Source: Pantoea wallisii (lineage in GTDB: Bacteria; Pseudomonadota; Gammaproteobacteria; Enterobacterales; Enterobacteriaceae). From it: 64,000 bases of DNA. The notes below the pieces were generated by a model. The model ran no database searches. It was not told the origin of the DNA and worked only from the letters and a program-made list of their open reading frames with translations. Below are positions 1 to 11,802 of the stretch, piece by piece. The stretch spans positions 1 to 64,000 of the forward strand of contig NZ_MLFS01000014.1 of NCBI RefSeq assembly GCF_002095485.1, read 5' to 3'. How positions within the stretch are numbered: position 1 is the first letter of the stretch; each line of letters begins with the position of its first letter. The position numbers and the translations under genes are program-made.

Positions 1-1
1 C

Positions 2-1459
2 ACCCCGCTCCACGCCATTATTGGTTTGCTGGAGCTGGAGACCCGCTCGCAGCCGTGTGAAACACTCTCTGAGAACCTTCGCGTCGCGTACGGCTCCGCC
101 CGCGCGCTACTCTCGCTGATTGGCGATATTCTCGACCTGTCAAAGATCGAGTCCGGCCTGTATCAGCCCACGCCGGAGAGCGTTTATCTGCCTGACGTTA
201 TCGATCAGGCCGTTACGCTGTTCCGCAACAAAGCCGAGAGCAAAGGGATTGCGCTGCATGTTGAGATGGATATTGCAGCGTACTGGGTACAGACCGATCC
301 GCTGATGATCAATCAGATCCTCTCGAACCTGCTCAGTAACGCCATCAAATTTACCGATCGCGGCAGCGTTACCGTGGTGCTGATGCAAGGCATTGCGCAG
401 GAAGCCGAAGGCTGCGAATTCGTCATCGAGGTGAGCGATGAGGGCTGCGGCATGACTGAAGAGCAGCAGCAGGCGATCTTCGAGCCGTTTGTGCAGGTGG
501 GCGAGCGCCAGCAGCAGCAGATCGGCACCGGTTTGGGTTTGAGTATCTGCCGTAACCTGGCACAGCTGCTGGATGGCGAGCTGATTGTCGAAAGTACGCC
601 GGGCGAAGGCTCGGTGTTCTCCTTCTATTTCCGCGCGCCGCCAGGCGAGCCGTGCGATCAAACGCAGCCGCATCTCTCTGCACCGGTGTTGCGCGACAAA
701 CTCTCAGTACTGGTGATCGACGACCATGCGCCTAACCGTTTGCTGCTGGGCAAACAGCTGGAGCTGGCAGGCCATCAGGTCGTGGTCACTGAAAGCGCAT
801 CTGAAGCGCTGTCGTTGTGGCAGCAGGACCCGCTGCGGTTTGACCTGATCATCACCGACTGCAACATGCCGGGCATGAACGGCTTCCAGTTTGCCGAAGC
901 GCTCCGGCTGCATGAGCGCGAACATCAGCTTCCGCCCATTAAACTCTACGGCCTGACCGCATCCGCTGAGCAGCATACGATGCAACGTTGTCTGCAGGCC
1001 GGTATGGATGACTGCCTGTTTAAACCTCTGAATCTTGATACGCTGCTGGCGCAGATCACGCACTGTACGCGGCGCAGCACAGAGGATGTCGTGTCCGATG
1101 TTCAGGCGGAAACGGCTACGCCCATCGCTTCGCCACTGCTGATCCAGCTTGCTGACAGCGATCCTGTGAGTTGCGCGTCGTTACTGGTCAGCATTCACGA
1201 TAGCCATGAGCAGCTGCTTGCGGCGCTGGCGAGTACGACAGACGCCGATGCGCTGTCCCAGCTCGGGCATAAAATCAAAGGGGGGGCGGCCATCCTGAAT
1301 GCCGCCGGGCTGGTTGAACTGGGGCGCAAACTGGAACGGCATCGGCAGGATGCACACAATACGCAGGCATTAATTGCTGATATTACGCAGGAGATAAATA
1401 GCCTGAATAGTGCCTTAGTGACCTTTGCGCAGCATCGGCTTAAAAATCAGCTGAGCTGA
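2..1459 (+). CDS. EvgS/BvgS-type hybrid sensor histidine kinase, 3' part only
   Basis: The gene enters from the left edge. The first readable codons give the H-box TPLHAIIG, with the phosphoacceptor His at nt 11-13, so the sensor domains lie outside the window. Next come the dimerisation helix (DILDLSKIESG), the ATPase N-box (LSNLLSNAIKFT), the G1 box (DEGCGM) and the G2 box (GTGLGLSI). A receiver domain follows with acidic pair VLVIDDH, phospho-Asp in IITDCNMPGMNG and Lys in LFKPLNL. A C-terminal HPt domain carries His in LGHKIKGG. This His-Asp-His order is typical of EvgS/BvgS phosphorelay kinases. The likely partner is the LuxR-type regulator about 100 bp downstream. The exact subfamily cannot be settled without the N-terminus. 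Confidence 0.85.
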   Translation, partial: TPLHAIIGLLELETRSQPCETLSENLRVAYGSARALLSLIGDILDLSKIESGLYQPTPESVYLPDVIDQAVTLFRNKAESKGIALHVEMDIAAYWVQTDPLMINQILSNLLSNAIKFTDRGSVTVVLMQGIAQEAEGCEFVIEVSDEGCGMTEEQQQAIFEPFVQVGERQQQQIGTGLGLSICRNLAQLLDGELIVESTPGEGSVFSFYFRAPPGEPCDQTQPHLSAPVLRDKLSVLVIDDHAPNRLLLGKQLELAGHQVVVTESASEALSLWQQDPLRFDLIITDCNMPGMNGFQFAEALRLHEREHQLPPIKLYGLTASAEQHTMQRCLQAGMDDCLFKPLNLDTLLAQITHCTRRSTEDVVSDVQAETATPIASPLLIQLADSDPVSCASLLVSIHDSHEQLLAALASTTDADALSQLGHKIKGGAAILNAAGLVELGRKLERHRQDAHNTQALIADITQEINSLNSALVTFAQHRLKNQLS

Positions 1460-1561
1460 CAGAAACATAAGCTTATCAAGACATTTCTCGGTTCACTGAA
1501 ATAAGACGCCGGACATAATATCTGCCAGCGCCATCATTTCGGTGTCGTAAAAGGGAGAGAT

Positions 1562-2185
1562 ATGTTTAATGCAAAAATACTCATCGTTGATGAGCATCGC
1601 CTGGTTGCAGCCGGCGTGCAGGCTTTATTATTAATGAATGGATTTAATTGTGTTACAACGGCGAACACAATTAATGAGGGCATTGACGATGTTATTCATC
1701 ATCACATCGACATCCTGATATTAGATCCTGATTTCAAAGAGAAAAACGGCATCGCTTTTTTACGCGATATTGTTAAGTCTAAAACCTGGATGAAAGTTAT
1801 CCTGCTGAGTCAGAGCAGTAACAACCATCTTTTAATACAATCGCTTAGTCAGGGCACTAATGGGTTCGTCTCAAAGTATGATCCTATCCAGACGCTCATT
1901 GCGGCCATTGGCTGCGTATTCAACAACGTCAACTATCTGCCCGGCGATATTCTCGATCGTCGTCAGCGTTACGTAAATGAACAGGATATGCTTTCACGAT
2001 TAACCGAACGCGAAACGTTAATTCTGCGCCAGCTTGCGCAGGGAAAATCGAATAAAATTATTGCCTGCGAATTAGGATTAAATAACAAGACCATCAGTAC
2101 ATATAAAACTAAAATTTTTCAGAAGCTCGAGTCGAAAAATCTGGTCGATATCATTGAGCTGGCACGACGGAATGGCGCATGCTGA
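1562..2185 (+). CDS. LuxR/FixJ-type response regulator, EvgA/BvgA-like
   Basis: This is a 207-residue regulator with an N-terminal receiver (LIVDEH acidic residues, phospho-Asp in LILDPDF, Lys in FVSKYDP) and a C-terminal LuxR-type helix-turn-helix from about residue 140 (LTERETLILRQLAQGKSNKI). The ATG is preceded by AAGGGAGAG, a good ribosome binding site. It lies 102 bp after the hybrid kinase in the same direction, so it is probably the output regulator of that phosphorelay. E. coli has the reverse order, evgA before evgS. Its codons are visibly AT-rich (many ATT, TTA, AAA) compared with the GC-rich kinase gene next to it. Target genes are unknown. Confidence 0.85.
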   Translation: MFNAKILIVDEHRLVAAGVQALLLMNGFNCVTTANTINEGIDDVIHHHIDILILDPDFKEKNGIAFLRDIVKSKTWMKVILLSQSSNNHLLIQSLSQGTNGFVSKYDPIQTLIAAIGCVFNNVNYLPGDILDRRQRYVNEQDMLSRLTERETLILRQLAQGKSNKIIACELGLNNKTISTYKTKIFQKLESKNLVDIIELARRNGAC

Positions 2186-4507
<2,322 letters not shown>

Positions 4508-5626
4508 TTAGCGCAGTTTCACCGAACGCAGCACCACAAACTTAGCGTTAGAGGCCACCAGTTCGCAGTTGCCAAACAGCTTCTTCATCTTCTGGTGATA
4601 ACCGAGGTGGCGGTTGCCGACAATGCGCAGCTCGCCGCCATACTGCAGACAGCGTTTTGCATCGCGCAGCATCTGCCACGCCAGGTGATCGGTCACGGCA
4701 TGCTGCTGGTGGAACGGCGGGTTACACAGCACTGCATGCAGCCGATCGGATGGGAAGCCGCTGAGCACGTTATTGACGCGAAACTGGCAGCGCGCCAGAT
4801 CCTGCGGGCGGTTCACTTCGACGTTGCGCTGGCTGGACGCCACCGCCATGTAGGACTCGTCATAGAACAGCACCTCAGCATGTGGATTCTGCTCCAGCGC
4901 CACCAGACCAATGACGCCATTACCGCAGCCAAGATCGAGGATCTCGCCGTCAATGTTTTGCGGCAGATGCTGCATGAACAAACGCGCGCCGATATCCAGC
5001 GAGGTGCGTGAAAAGACATTCGCGTGGTTGTGAATCTGGTAAGCGGTGTCATCCAGCGGCCATACGGTGGTCTCCGCCGCATCGGCAAGCTTTGGCGCAG
5101 TGAAATGGCTGTAGATCAGACGCGCTTTTTTCCAGGCCAGCGAGGTTTTGCTCTCGCCCAGAATGCGCTCAAACAGCTGCAGCGTGGAGTTATGAATATC
5201 TTTGGCTTTACCGGCGGCGATAATCAGCGTCTCTGGCGTGGCAACTTTGCGCAGGGCGCGCAGCTGATGCTCCAGCAGCGCCAGCGCTTTCGGCAACTTG
5301 ATTAACACCGCAGCCGGTGCCGCGGGCAGATCGGCCAGGCTATCCAGAAAGTGCACCTGATCTTCATCGAAGCCGTTGAGACGCAGGTTCTGCTTCGCCG
5401 CCTGCTGGCTGAGCCATGAGTCACTGACGTGCCAGATTTCACGACCATTCAGGCCGCAGGTCAATGCGCCAAAGCTGTCATTGAACACCAGCACCGGGCC
5501 TGCCGGCAGCGTCTGCTGCAGCAAATATTCGTCAGCGGCATCCCACGCCTGCAGCGGGCTCTCTTCACGCATTGGCGGAAAGCGGTGCAGCGTTAGCGTG
5601 CGTTCGGTCAGTTCAAGTTGGCTCAT
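4508..5626 (-). CDS. rlmG: RlmG, 23S rRNA (guanine-1835-N2)-methyltransferase
   Basis: RlmG methylates G1835 of 23S rRNA using S-adenosylmethionine. The 372-residue protein has the family's N-terminal degenerate methyltransferase domain and a C-terminal catalytic Rossmann domain with the SAM motif [11 protein letters not shown] and the catalytic motif NPPF. I placed the start at [11 protein letters not shown], which matches the E. coli start. The conserved ygjP gene is divergent on the right and fadH is convergent on the left. Confidence 0.95.
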   Translation of the reverse strand: MSQLELTERTLTLHRFPPMREESPLQAWDAADEYLLQQTLPAGPVLVFNDSFGALTCGLNGREIWHVSDSWLSQQAAKQNLRLNGFDEDQVHFLDSLADLPAAPAAVLIKLPKALALLEHQLRALRKVATPETLIIAAGKAKDIHNSTLQLFERILGESKTSLAWKKARLIYSHFTAPKLADAAETTVWPLDDTAYQIHNHANVFSRTSLDIGARLFMQHLPQNIDGEILDLGCGNGVIGLVALEQNPHAEVLFYDESYMAVASSQRNVEVNRPQDLARCQFRVNNVLSGFPSDRLHAVLCNPPFHQQHAVTDHLAWQMLRDAKRCLQYGGELRIVGNRHLGYHQKMKKLFGNCELVASNAKFVVLRSVKLR

Positions 5627-5707
5627 GGAATCTCCGGCGTGGTACACTTTGCGCGATTTTCGCCCTAAAAAGGGGGCGCAGTATACTGTCTTTCGCCGGG
5701 AATCCCA

Positions 5708-6208
5708 ATGTCATTAATCTATCTGCAGGGTTACCCTGAACACCTGCTGGCGCAGGTCCGGACGCTGATCGATCAGCAGCGCCTGGGAGAAGTGCTGCAA
5801 CAGCGTTATCCTGATGCGCATCAGGTGCTGAGCGACAAAGCGCTGTATGACTACACGCTGGCGTTCAAAAACCGCTTTATGCGCAGCGCACCGCCGATCA
5901 GCAAAGTGATTTGGGATAACAAAATCAAGGTGATGAAGCATGCGCTTGGCCTGCATACCGCCATCTCCCGTGTGCAGGGCGGTAACCTGAAAGCCAAAGC
6001 GGAGATCCGCGTCTCCACATTTTTCCGCCACGCGCCGGAGCCGTTTTTGCGCATGATTGTGGTGCACGAGCTGGCCCACCTGAAAGAGAAAGAGCACAGC
6101 AAAGCGTTCTATCAGCTGTGCTGCCATATGGAGCCGGACTACCATCAGCTGGAGTTCGATGCGCGCCTGTGGATGACCGACCAGGCGCTGCGCGGCAACG
6201 CGGCTTAA
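5708..6208 (+). CDS. ygjP: YgjP-like zinc metallopeptidase-fold protein
   Basis: This 166-residue protein of the YgjP/DUF45 (M48-like) family carries the zinc-binding HExxH motif HELAH at about residues 119-123, followed by [11 protein letters not shown] with a further His. The substrate is not known. It is divergent from rlmG, as in E. coli. The last 4 bp overlap the 3' end of the convergent ClC gene. Confidence 0.9.
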   Translation: MSLIYLQGYPEHLLAQVRTLIDQQRLGEVLQQRYPDAHQVLSDKALYDYTLAFKNRFMRSAPPISKVIWDNKIKVMKHALGLHTAISRVQGGNLKAKAEIRVSTFFRHAPEPFLRMIVVHELAHLKEKEHSKAFYQLCCHMEPDYHQLEFDARLWMTDQALRGNAA

Positions 6209-7893
6209 AGGAACTCCTGCGCTTTCTGAATCAGGCTGGTTTTGGTCAGGGCACCCATAAACCGGCGCTCCACGGGGTTGTTCAGCACCGGCAGGCGCTC
6301 CAGCGTCACCCGCGCAAATGCCTCCCAGCCTTCACGCATGCTCTGGTTCTGAAAGATGCACGGGAAGTTGTCATCCATGACGCTGCTGACCGGTGAATCC
6401 AGCGTAATCTCCTGCGCCAGCACTTTGCGTGAGATATCGTGAATCGATACCACGCCCAGAAATTGTCCGCTGCCGTTGATCACGTAAACGTAGCGCTCCC
6501 GCTTGAGTGAACTGACAGCCAGCGCCTGGCCCACCGACTCTTCTGGCTGCAGGGCGGCACCGGGAATAATTAGCTGGTCAACGCGCATGTTATCGAAATC
6601 GTATTTGGCTTCTGAGCGGCTAAAGTGATTGCTCACTACCGGATAGGTACTGACGGACTGCAGGCGATACACCAGCATTGAGGCCAGCACGGAGGCAATC
6701 ATCAGCGGGAAAAGCAGGCTGCTGTTGAGCGTCATCTCCAGTACCATCAGCATCGCCATCAGCGGCGCCTGACTCACCGCCGCCAGCACGGCAGCCATGC
6801 CGATCGCCGCATACAGCAGCGTATCACCAACCGGCAGATGCAGCGCCGCGCCCACCTGCGCCAGCACCACGCCGAGTAGTGCGCCAATCAACAGCGAGGG
6901 GGTGAACAGCCCGCCGACGGCATTGGAACCCACCGACAAAGTTGTCGCCAGCGTTTTCAGGACCAGCAACCCCAGCAGCCCGGCCATAACATAGTGTCCG
7001 TCAATGATTTTGACGATCACTTCATAGCCGTTACCCAAAATATCGGTGGAGATCAGCGCCAGTAAGCCCACCGCGAAGCCACCGGCACCCAGCCGCAGCG
7101 GCAGCGAACGCACGCGGCTAAACAACATTTTGCTGCGGGCGATCAGCTTAATGAGCAGCCAGCCTGCAACGCCAGAGGCAAAGCCAATGATCACCGTCAT
7201 CAGCAGGCTGGTGATATCCATCCGGAACAGTGCTTCGGAGAGCGGATAGAGCGCGCTGCGATAGCCCAGCGTCCACATGGTCATGACCGCCACCGCCGAG
7301 GAGACAATCAGCGGAATCAGCCGCTGCAGGGCTGAAATACCAAAGGCGATCTCCGCGACAAAAATCGCTGACGCCAGCGGTGCATGGTACACCGATGACA
7401 ATCCCGCCGCGGCGGCCATTGCCACGATATCGCTGTTGCGCATGTTGAGGCTTTTCGGCAGCCAGCGCCCGAGCAGGCTCCCGCTCAGCGCCGAGAGCTG
7501 CACCATCGGCCCCTCTTTACCAATCGACGCGCCGCTACCGATACTGGCGATGGAGGATAAAGCGCGGAACAGCGAGGTTTTGGTGGGCACCGCATCCAGC
7601 CGCGCGTTGATCACTTCCAGATAGTCGGTTTTGACTGTCTCCTGCTGTTCAATGGCGACGGCATAACGCAGGAACCAACCGGCCAGCACACCGCCCGCTC
7701 CCACCAGCAACGGCCAGAATACCCAAGGCCACACATGCATCGCGACGGTGATCTCGTTGTCGCTTTGAAACAGCACATGGTTAATCAGCTCGATAGCGCC
7801 GCGAAACGCCAGCGTGACCAGCGAGGCCACCAGCCCCACCGGAATGGCGATCAGCAATGTTGTCCAGTTCAATGCGTGTTTGCTTGCGCTCAC
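6205..7893 (-). CDS. ClC-family chloride channel/transporter with C-terminal CBS pair
   Basis: The 562-residue membrane protein has ClC signatures: GSGASIGKEGP at about residues 119-129, whose Glu corresponds to the gating glutamate, and a later GSNAVGGLFTPSLLIG motif. A cytoplasmic CBS-domain pair occupies roughly residues 430-560. ClC proteins move chloride as channels or as H+/Cl- exchangers; which mode applies here cannot be told by eye. The CBS tail makes it longer than E. coli ClcA or ClcB. E. coli has ygjQ rather than a ClC gene between ygjP and ygjR, so this is a local insertion or replacement. Confidence 0.9.
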   Translation of the reverse strand: MSASKHALNWTTLLIAIPVGLVASLVTLAFRGAIELINHVLFQSDNEITVAMHVWPWVFWPLLVGAGGVLAGWFLRYAVAIEQQETVKTDYLEVINARLDAVPTKTSLFRALSSIASIGSGASIGKEGPMVQLSALSGSLLGRWLPKSLNMRNSDIVAMAAAAGLSSVYHAPLASAIFVAEIAFGISALQRLIPLIVSSAVAVMTMWTLGYRSALYPLSEALFRMDITSLLMTVIIGFASGVAGWLLIKLIARSKMLFSRVRSLPLRLGAGGFAVGLLALISTDILGNGYEVIVKIIDGHYVMAGLLGLLVLKTLATTLSVGSNAVGGLFTPSLLIGALLGVVLAQVGAALHLPVGDTLLYAAIGMAAVLAAVSQAPLMAMLMVLEMTLNSSLLFPLMIASVLASMLVYRLQSVSTYPVVSNHFSRSEAKYDFDNMRVDQLIIPGAALQPEESVGQALAVSSLKRERYVYVINGSGQFLGVVSIHDISRKVLAQEITLDSPVSSVMDDNFPCIFQNQSMREGWEAFARVTLERLPVLNNPVERRFMGALTKTSLIQKAQEFL

Positions 7894-8030
7894 CTGGCGT
7901 CCCCGCGTGTCGGTTAAAAAATGTGTGTCGCATCATCATATTGGAATATGGATCGCAGGATCTAATATCGCCCGCCTTCCCGTCAAATGAACATGTTAAT
8001 CTGCCGCTTTCAGATTGCAGGAGAGCAGCC

Positions 8031-9017
8031 GTGATTCGTTTTGCCATTGTGGGAACCAACTGGATAACCCGTCAGTTTATCGATGCCGCGCACGAGAGCG
8101 GCAAAATGAAGCTGAGCGCGGTCTATTCGCGCAGTCAGGAGCAGGCTGAAAGCTTTGTCAGCGACTACCCCTGCCCGCTGATCTTCACCTCCCTGCAGGC
8201 GATGGCTGAGAGCCAGGATATTGACGCCGTGTACATTGCCAGCCCGAACGCGCTGCACTGTGAGCAGGCGCTGCTGTTTATGTCACATGGCAAACACGTG
8301 ATATGCGAAAAGCCGATGGCATCTAACCTGCAGGAGGCGGAAGCGATGATCGCCTGCGCGCTGCAGCATCAGGTGGTGCTGTTTGAAGCGTTTAAAACGG
8401 CCACGCTGCCGACTTTTCTGCAACTGCAAAAGTCGCTGCCTCAGATTGGCAAACTGCGTAAGGCGCTGATCAACTACTGTCAGTACTCTTCGCGCTATCA
8501 ACGCTATCTGGACGGGGAGAATCCCAACACGTTCAACCCACGCTGGTCGAACGGCTCCATCATGGACATCGGCTTTTACTGTCTTGCCGCTGCCGTAACC
8601 CTGTGGGGCGCACCACAGCAGGTAAGTGCATCGGCTTCCCTGCTGGCGAGCGGCGTGGATGCGCATGGCGTGGTAGTGCTGAGCTACGGCGACTTTGACG
8701 TTACGCTGCTGCACTCTAAGGTGAGTGACTCACTGATTCCGAGTGAGATTCAGGGCGAAGCGGGTTCGCTGGTGATTGAAAAAATTTCCGAGTGCCAGCA
8801 GCTGCGCCTGGTGCCACGCGGCGGGGAGAGCCAGAACCTGACGCAGCCCCAGCATATCAATACGATGCTTTACGAAGCGGGAGCCTTTGCGCAGCTGGTT
8901 GAAGCGCGCCATATCTCACATCCGGCGCTGGACGTTTCACGGATCACCGCGCAGTTACTGACAGAGATCCGCCGTCAGACGGGTGTGGTCTTCCCGGCGG
9001 ACCAGTCTAAAGTGTAA
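8031..9017 (+). CDS. ygjR: YgjR, Gfo/Idh/MocA-family oxidoreductase
   Basis: The N-terminal Rossmann fold begins IRFAIVGTNW and the family motif CEKPMASN is present, where the Lys is a typical catalytic residue. The start is GTG at 8031, preceded by CAGGAGAG; the open frame extends further upstream but only this start follows a good ribosome binding site and gives the family length of 328 residues. The substrate is unknown. The position directly upstream of alx is the same as in E. coli. Confidence 0.9.
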   Translation: MIRFAIVGTNWITRQFIDAAHESGKMKLSAVYSRSQEQAESFVSDYPCPLIFTSLQAMAESQDIDAVYIASPNALHCEQALLFMSHGKHVICEKPMASNLQEAEAMIACALQHQVVLFEAFKTATLPTFLQLQKSLPQIGKLRKALINYCQYSSRYQRYLDGENPNTFNPRWSNGSIMDIGFYCLAAAVTLWGAPQQVSASASLLASGVDAHGVVVLSYGDFDVTLLHSKVSDSLIPSEIQGEAGSLVIEKISECQQLRLVPRGGESQNLTQPQHINTMLYEAGAFAQLVEARHISHPALDVSRITAQLLTEIRRQTGVVFPADQSKV

Positions 9018-9067
9018 ATATTGCAAAATATTTCGGTGCGCCAGTTGAATCGCTGCGTGATTGCACG

Positions 9068-9215
9068 TATTTTGGCGACTGCAAAGGGGAGTAACTTGTA
9101 AGCTGATTGATCGTCATTACGATGCGTGCTGCATCCGGTCGTCAGGCAACCCGGAATCGATTCTGAGTTGTAAGTGAGACCTTGCCGGAAGGCGAGGTTT
9201 GCTTGCAGCTCAATA
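9068..9215 (+). promoter_or_regulatory. Manganese-sensing yybP-ykoY riboswitch in the alx leader
   Basis: The segment has the two conserved loops of the yybP-ykoY class: AAAGGGGAGTAAC at about nt 9083-9095 and GAGACCTTGCCGG at about nt 9176-9188. It lies in the leader of alx, where E. coli carries the pH- and Mn2+-responsive PRE element. A terminator-type hairpin follows immediately. Exact ends are estimated. Confidence 0.85.
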
Positions 9216-9218
9216 AAG

Positions 9219-9252
9219 CGGCTAACGTCTTCTGACTTAGCCGTTTTTTATT
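9219..9252 (+). terminator. Hairpin and T-tract between the alx riboswitch and alx
   Basis: CGGCTA pairs with TAGCCG across a 13-nt loop and is followed by TTTTTTATTTT. Its place between the aptamer and the alx start suggests it is part of the expression platform as a conditional terminator. Confidence 0.75.
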
Positions 9253-9271
9253 TTCCGGACAGGATACGACT

Positions 9272-10243
9272 ATGCACTCTGTAGGCACACCACTACTCTG
9301 GGGCAGCTTCGCTGTCGTTGTGCTCATCATGCTCGCGATTGACCTCTTATTACAGGGGCGACGCGGCGCACAAACCATGTCATTCAAACAGGCTGCCGTC
9401 TGGTCGCTGGTTTGGGTCTCCGTTTCATTAATGTTTGCCGCCGCTTTCTGGTGGTATCTCGATACCAACGTGGGGCGTGAAGTCGCCACGGCGCAGACGC
9501 TCGCGTTCCTCACCGGCTATGTGCTGGAGAAAGCCCTGGCCGTGGATAACGTCTTCGTCTGGCTGATGCTGTTCAGCTATTTCGCCATTCCCGCTAACCT
9601 GCAGCGCCGCGTGCTGATTTACGGCGTGCTGGGCGCGATCGTACTGCGTACGATCATGATCTTCGCCGGCAGCTACCTGGTGACGCAGTTCAGCTGGATT
9701 CTGTACGTCTTTGGCGCGTTCCTGCTGTTCACCGGTATCAAAATGGCCTTTGCTAAAGAGGGCGATGACGCAACGCCAGGTGATAAGCCGGTGGTGCGCT
9801 GGCTGCGTAAGCATCTGCGCATGACCGATGACCTCGACGGCGAAAAGTTCTTTACCCGCAAAAACGGCGTGCTGTTCGCCACCCCGCTGCTGCTGGTGCT
9901 GATTATGGTAGAGCTGAGCGACGTGATTTTCGCCGTGGACAGCATTCCGGCTATCTTTGCCGTGACCACCGATCCGTTCATCGTTCTGACCTCAAACCTG
10001 TTTGCTATTCTGGGTCTGCGCGCCATGTACTTCCTGCTGGCGAACGTGGCGGAGCGTTTCTCGATGCTGAAATATGGCCTCGCGGTGGTGCTGGTGTTTA
10101 TCGGTATTAAGATGCTGATCGTCGAGTTCTACCACATTCCGGTAGGGATTTCGCTGACGGTGGTGGGCGTGATCCTCGGCGGTACGCTGCTGATTAACGC
10201 CTGGGTTAACCACAGAAACGACCAGAAAGGCATCTCACAATAA
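9272..10243 (+). CDS. alx: Alx, TerC-family membrane protein (manganese exporter)
   Basis: The 323-residue polytopic inner-membrane protein has TerC-family features, with conserved acidic residues in the membrane segments [12 protein letters not shown] and [13 protein letters not shown]. In E. coli, Alx responds to alkaline pH and manganese and is linked to Mn2+ export. The upstream riboswitch at 9068-9215 supports the same regulation here. The start follows a CCGGACAGGAT ribosome binding site. Confidence 0.95.
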   Translation: MHSVGTPLLWGSFAVVVLIMLAIDLLLQGRRGAQTMSFKQAAVWSLVWVSVSLMFAAAFWWYLDTNVGREVATAQTLAFLTGYVLEKALAVDNVFVWLMLFSYFAIPANLQRRVLIYGVLGAIVLRTIMIFAGSYLVTQFSWILYVFGAFLLFTGIKMAFAKEGDDATPGDKPVVRWLRKHLRMTDDLDGEKFFTRKNGVLFATPLLLVLIMVELSDVIFAVDSIPAIFAVTTDPFIVLTSNLFAILGLRAMYFLLANVAERFSMLKYGLAVVLVFIGIKMLIVEFYHIPVGISLTVVGVILGGTLLINAWVNHRNDQKGISQ

Positions 10244-10249
10244 TCTTCT

Positions 10250-10280
10250 GCAGGGGCGCTAATCGCCCCTGCTTTGTTTT
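10250..10280 (+). terminator. Terminator after alx
   Basis: GCAGGGGCG pairs with CGCCCCTGC around a CTAAT loop, followed by TTTGTTTT, 7 bp after the alx stop. Confidence 0.9.
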
Positions 10281-10472
10281 GCCAGTTGCAATCTTCGCCT
10301 TTCATATGTCTGTCACACTTCCCATCATTAGCAGATCAAAAAACCGATCCGGCGCGCACGGACAGAATTATCTCTTTTCTCGCTAACGCTTTTCCTTATA
10401 CTCCGCCGGGCAAACCGTTTGGCGCGGAGCAACCGCGCACAACACTCCTGACCGCCATAAAAAGACCGTACT

Positions 10473-11711
10473 ATGCAAAACAACCTTTCCCGACGTCTGG
10501 GTTCTCTGCTTGCAGGCAGCCTGGTAAAACAAATCATGATCGGCCTGATCGCCGGCGTAGCGCTGGCGTGGTTTTCGCGTGATGCCGCATTGGCGGTAGG
10601 CTTGCTCGGCGAGCTGTTCGTGCGTGCACTGAAAGCCGTAGCGCCGCTGCTGGTGCTGGTGCTGGTGATCTCGTCCATCGCTAACCATCAGCAGGGGCAG
10701 AAGACCAATATCCGTCCCATTATCATGCTGTACCTGCTCAGCACCTTCTTCGCGGCCGTCGTGGCGGTGATTTTCAGCCATCTGTTCCCGCAGACATTAT
10801 CAATGAACGTCGGCGCAACGCAGATTACCCCGCCATCGGGCATCACCGAGGTGCTGCACGGCCTGCTGATGAGCATGGTCTCTAACCCGATTGATGCGCT
10901 GATGAACGCCAACTACATCGGCATTCTGGTATGGGCGCTGGGCCTGGGCCTGGCGTTTCGTCACGCCAGCCCAAGCAGCAAAGCGTTTCTGAACGATGCG
11001 TCGAATGCGGCAACCTGGGTTGTTCGCTGTGTCATTCGCTGTGCGCCGCTGGGGATTTTTGGTCTGGTGGCCTCGATTCTCGCCTCAACCGGCTTCGACG
11101 CGCTGTGGGAGTATGGCAATCTGCTGGCACTGCTGATTGGCTGCATGCTGATCATGGCACTGGTGATCAACCCGATGCTGGTGTTCCAGAAAATCCGCCG
11201 TAATCCCTATCCGCTGGTGTTTACCTGCCTGCGCGAAAGCGGCGTAACCGCCTTCTTTACCCGCAGTTCAGCCGCCAATATCCCGGTGAATATGGCGCTG
11301 GCAAAACGCCTGAATCTGGATGAGGACACCTATTCGGTTTCGATTCCGCTGGGCGCCACCATCAGTATGGCGGGCGCGTCGATCACCATTACCGTGCTGA
11401 CGCTGGCGGCTGTTCATACCCTCGGTATCTCTGTGGATGTGCCGACCGCCATTCTGCTGAGCCTGGTGGCATCGCTGTGCGCCTGCGGGGCTTCTGGTGT
11501 GGCCGGTGGCTCGCTTCTGCTGATTCCGGTGGCCTGTAACATGTTTGGCATTCCAAACGATTTGGCCATGCAGGTTGTGGCGGTGGGCTTTATCATCGGT
11601 GTGCTGCAGGACTCCGCCGAAACGGCGCTGAACTCCTCTACCGATATTCTGTTTACCGCAGCCGTGTGTCAGGCCGAGGCCGAACGGCAACCGCGTACGG
11701 TAGCGGAGTAA
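10473..11711 (+). CDS. sstT: SstT, sodium-driven serine/threonine symporter
   Basis: SstT imports L-serine and L-threonine with Na+. The 412-residue protein of the dicarboxylate/amino acid:cation symporter family has about eight hydrophobic segments and the family's serine-rich hairpin ([20 protein letters not shown]) and [20 protein letters not shown] region. Length and sequence match E. coli SstT. The gene follows alx as in E. coli, with its own 190-bp leader. Confidence 0.95.
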   Translation: MQNNLSRRLGSLLAGSLVKQIMIGLIAGVALAWFSRDAALAVGLLGELFVRALKAVAPLLVLVLVISSIANHQQGQKTNIRPIIMLYLLSTFFAAVVAVIFSHLFPQTLSMNVGATQITPPSGITEVLHGLLMSMVSNPIDALMNANYIGILVWALGLGLAFRHASPSSKAFLNDASNAATWVVRCVIRCAPLGIFGLVASILASTGFDALWEYGNLLALLIGCMLIMALVINPMLVFQKIRRNPYPLVFTCLRESGVTAFFTRSSAANIPVNMALAKRLNLDEDTYSVSIPLGATISMAGASITITVLTLAAVHTLGISVDVPTAILLSLVASLCACGASGVAGGSLLLIPVACNMFGIPNDLAMQVVAVGFIIGVLQDSAETALNSSTDILFTAAVCQAEAERQPRTVAE

Positions 11712-11724
11712 TTCCTGCGTTTCT

Positions 11725-11743
11725 GGCGGCCTGACGGGTCGCC
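11725..11743. repeat. REP-like GC-rich hairpin at the sstT/uxaA junction
   Basis: GGCGGCC-TGAC-GGGTCGCC forms a near-perfect hairpin between two convergent genes. A closely related sequence occurs at 54656-54676 between ytfJ and cysQ, so this may be a dispersed palindromic repeat that also ends transcription. Confidence 0.5.
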
Positions 11744-11802
11744 ATACAAAACCAGGTGACATCCGCTGTTGGCGGCCCGCCTGGCATGCGGGCGCAGAGA
11801 AT

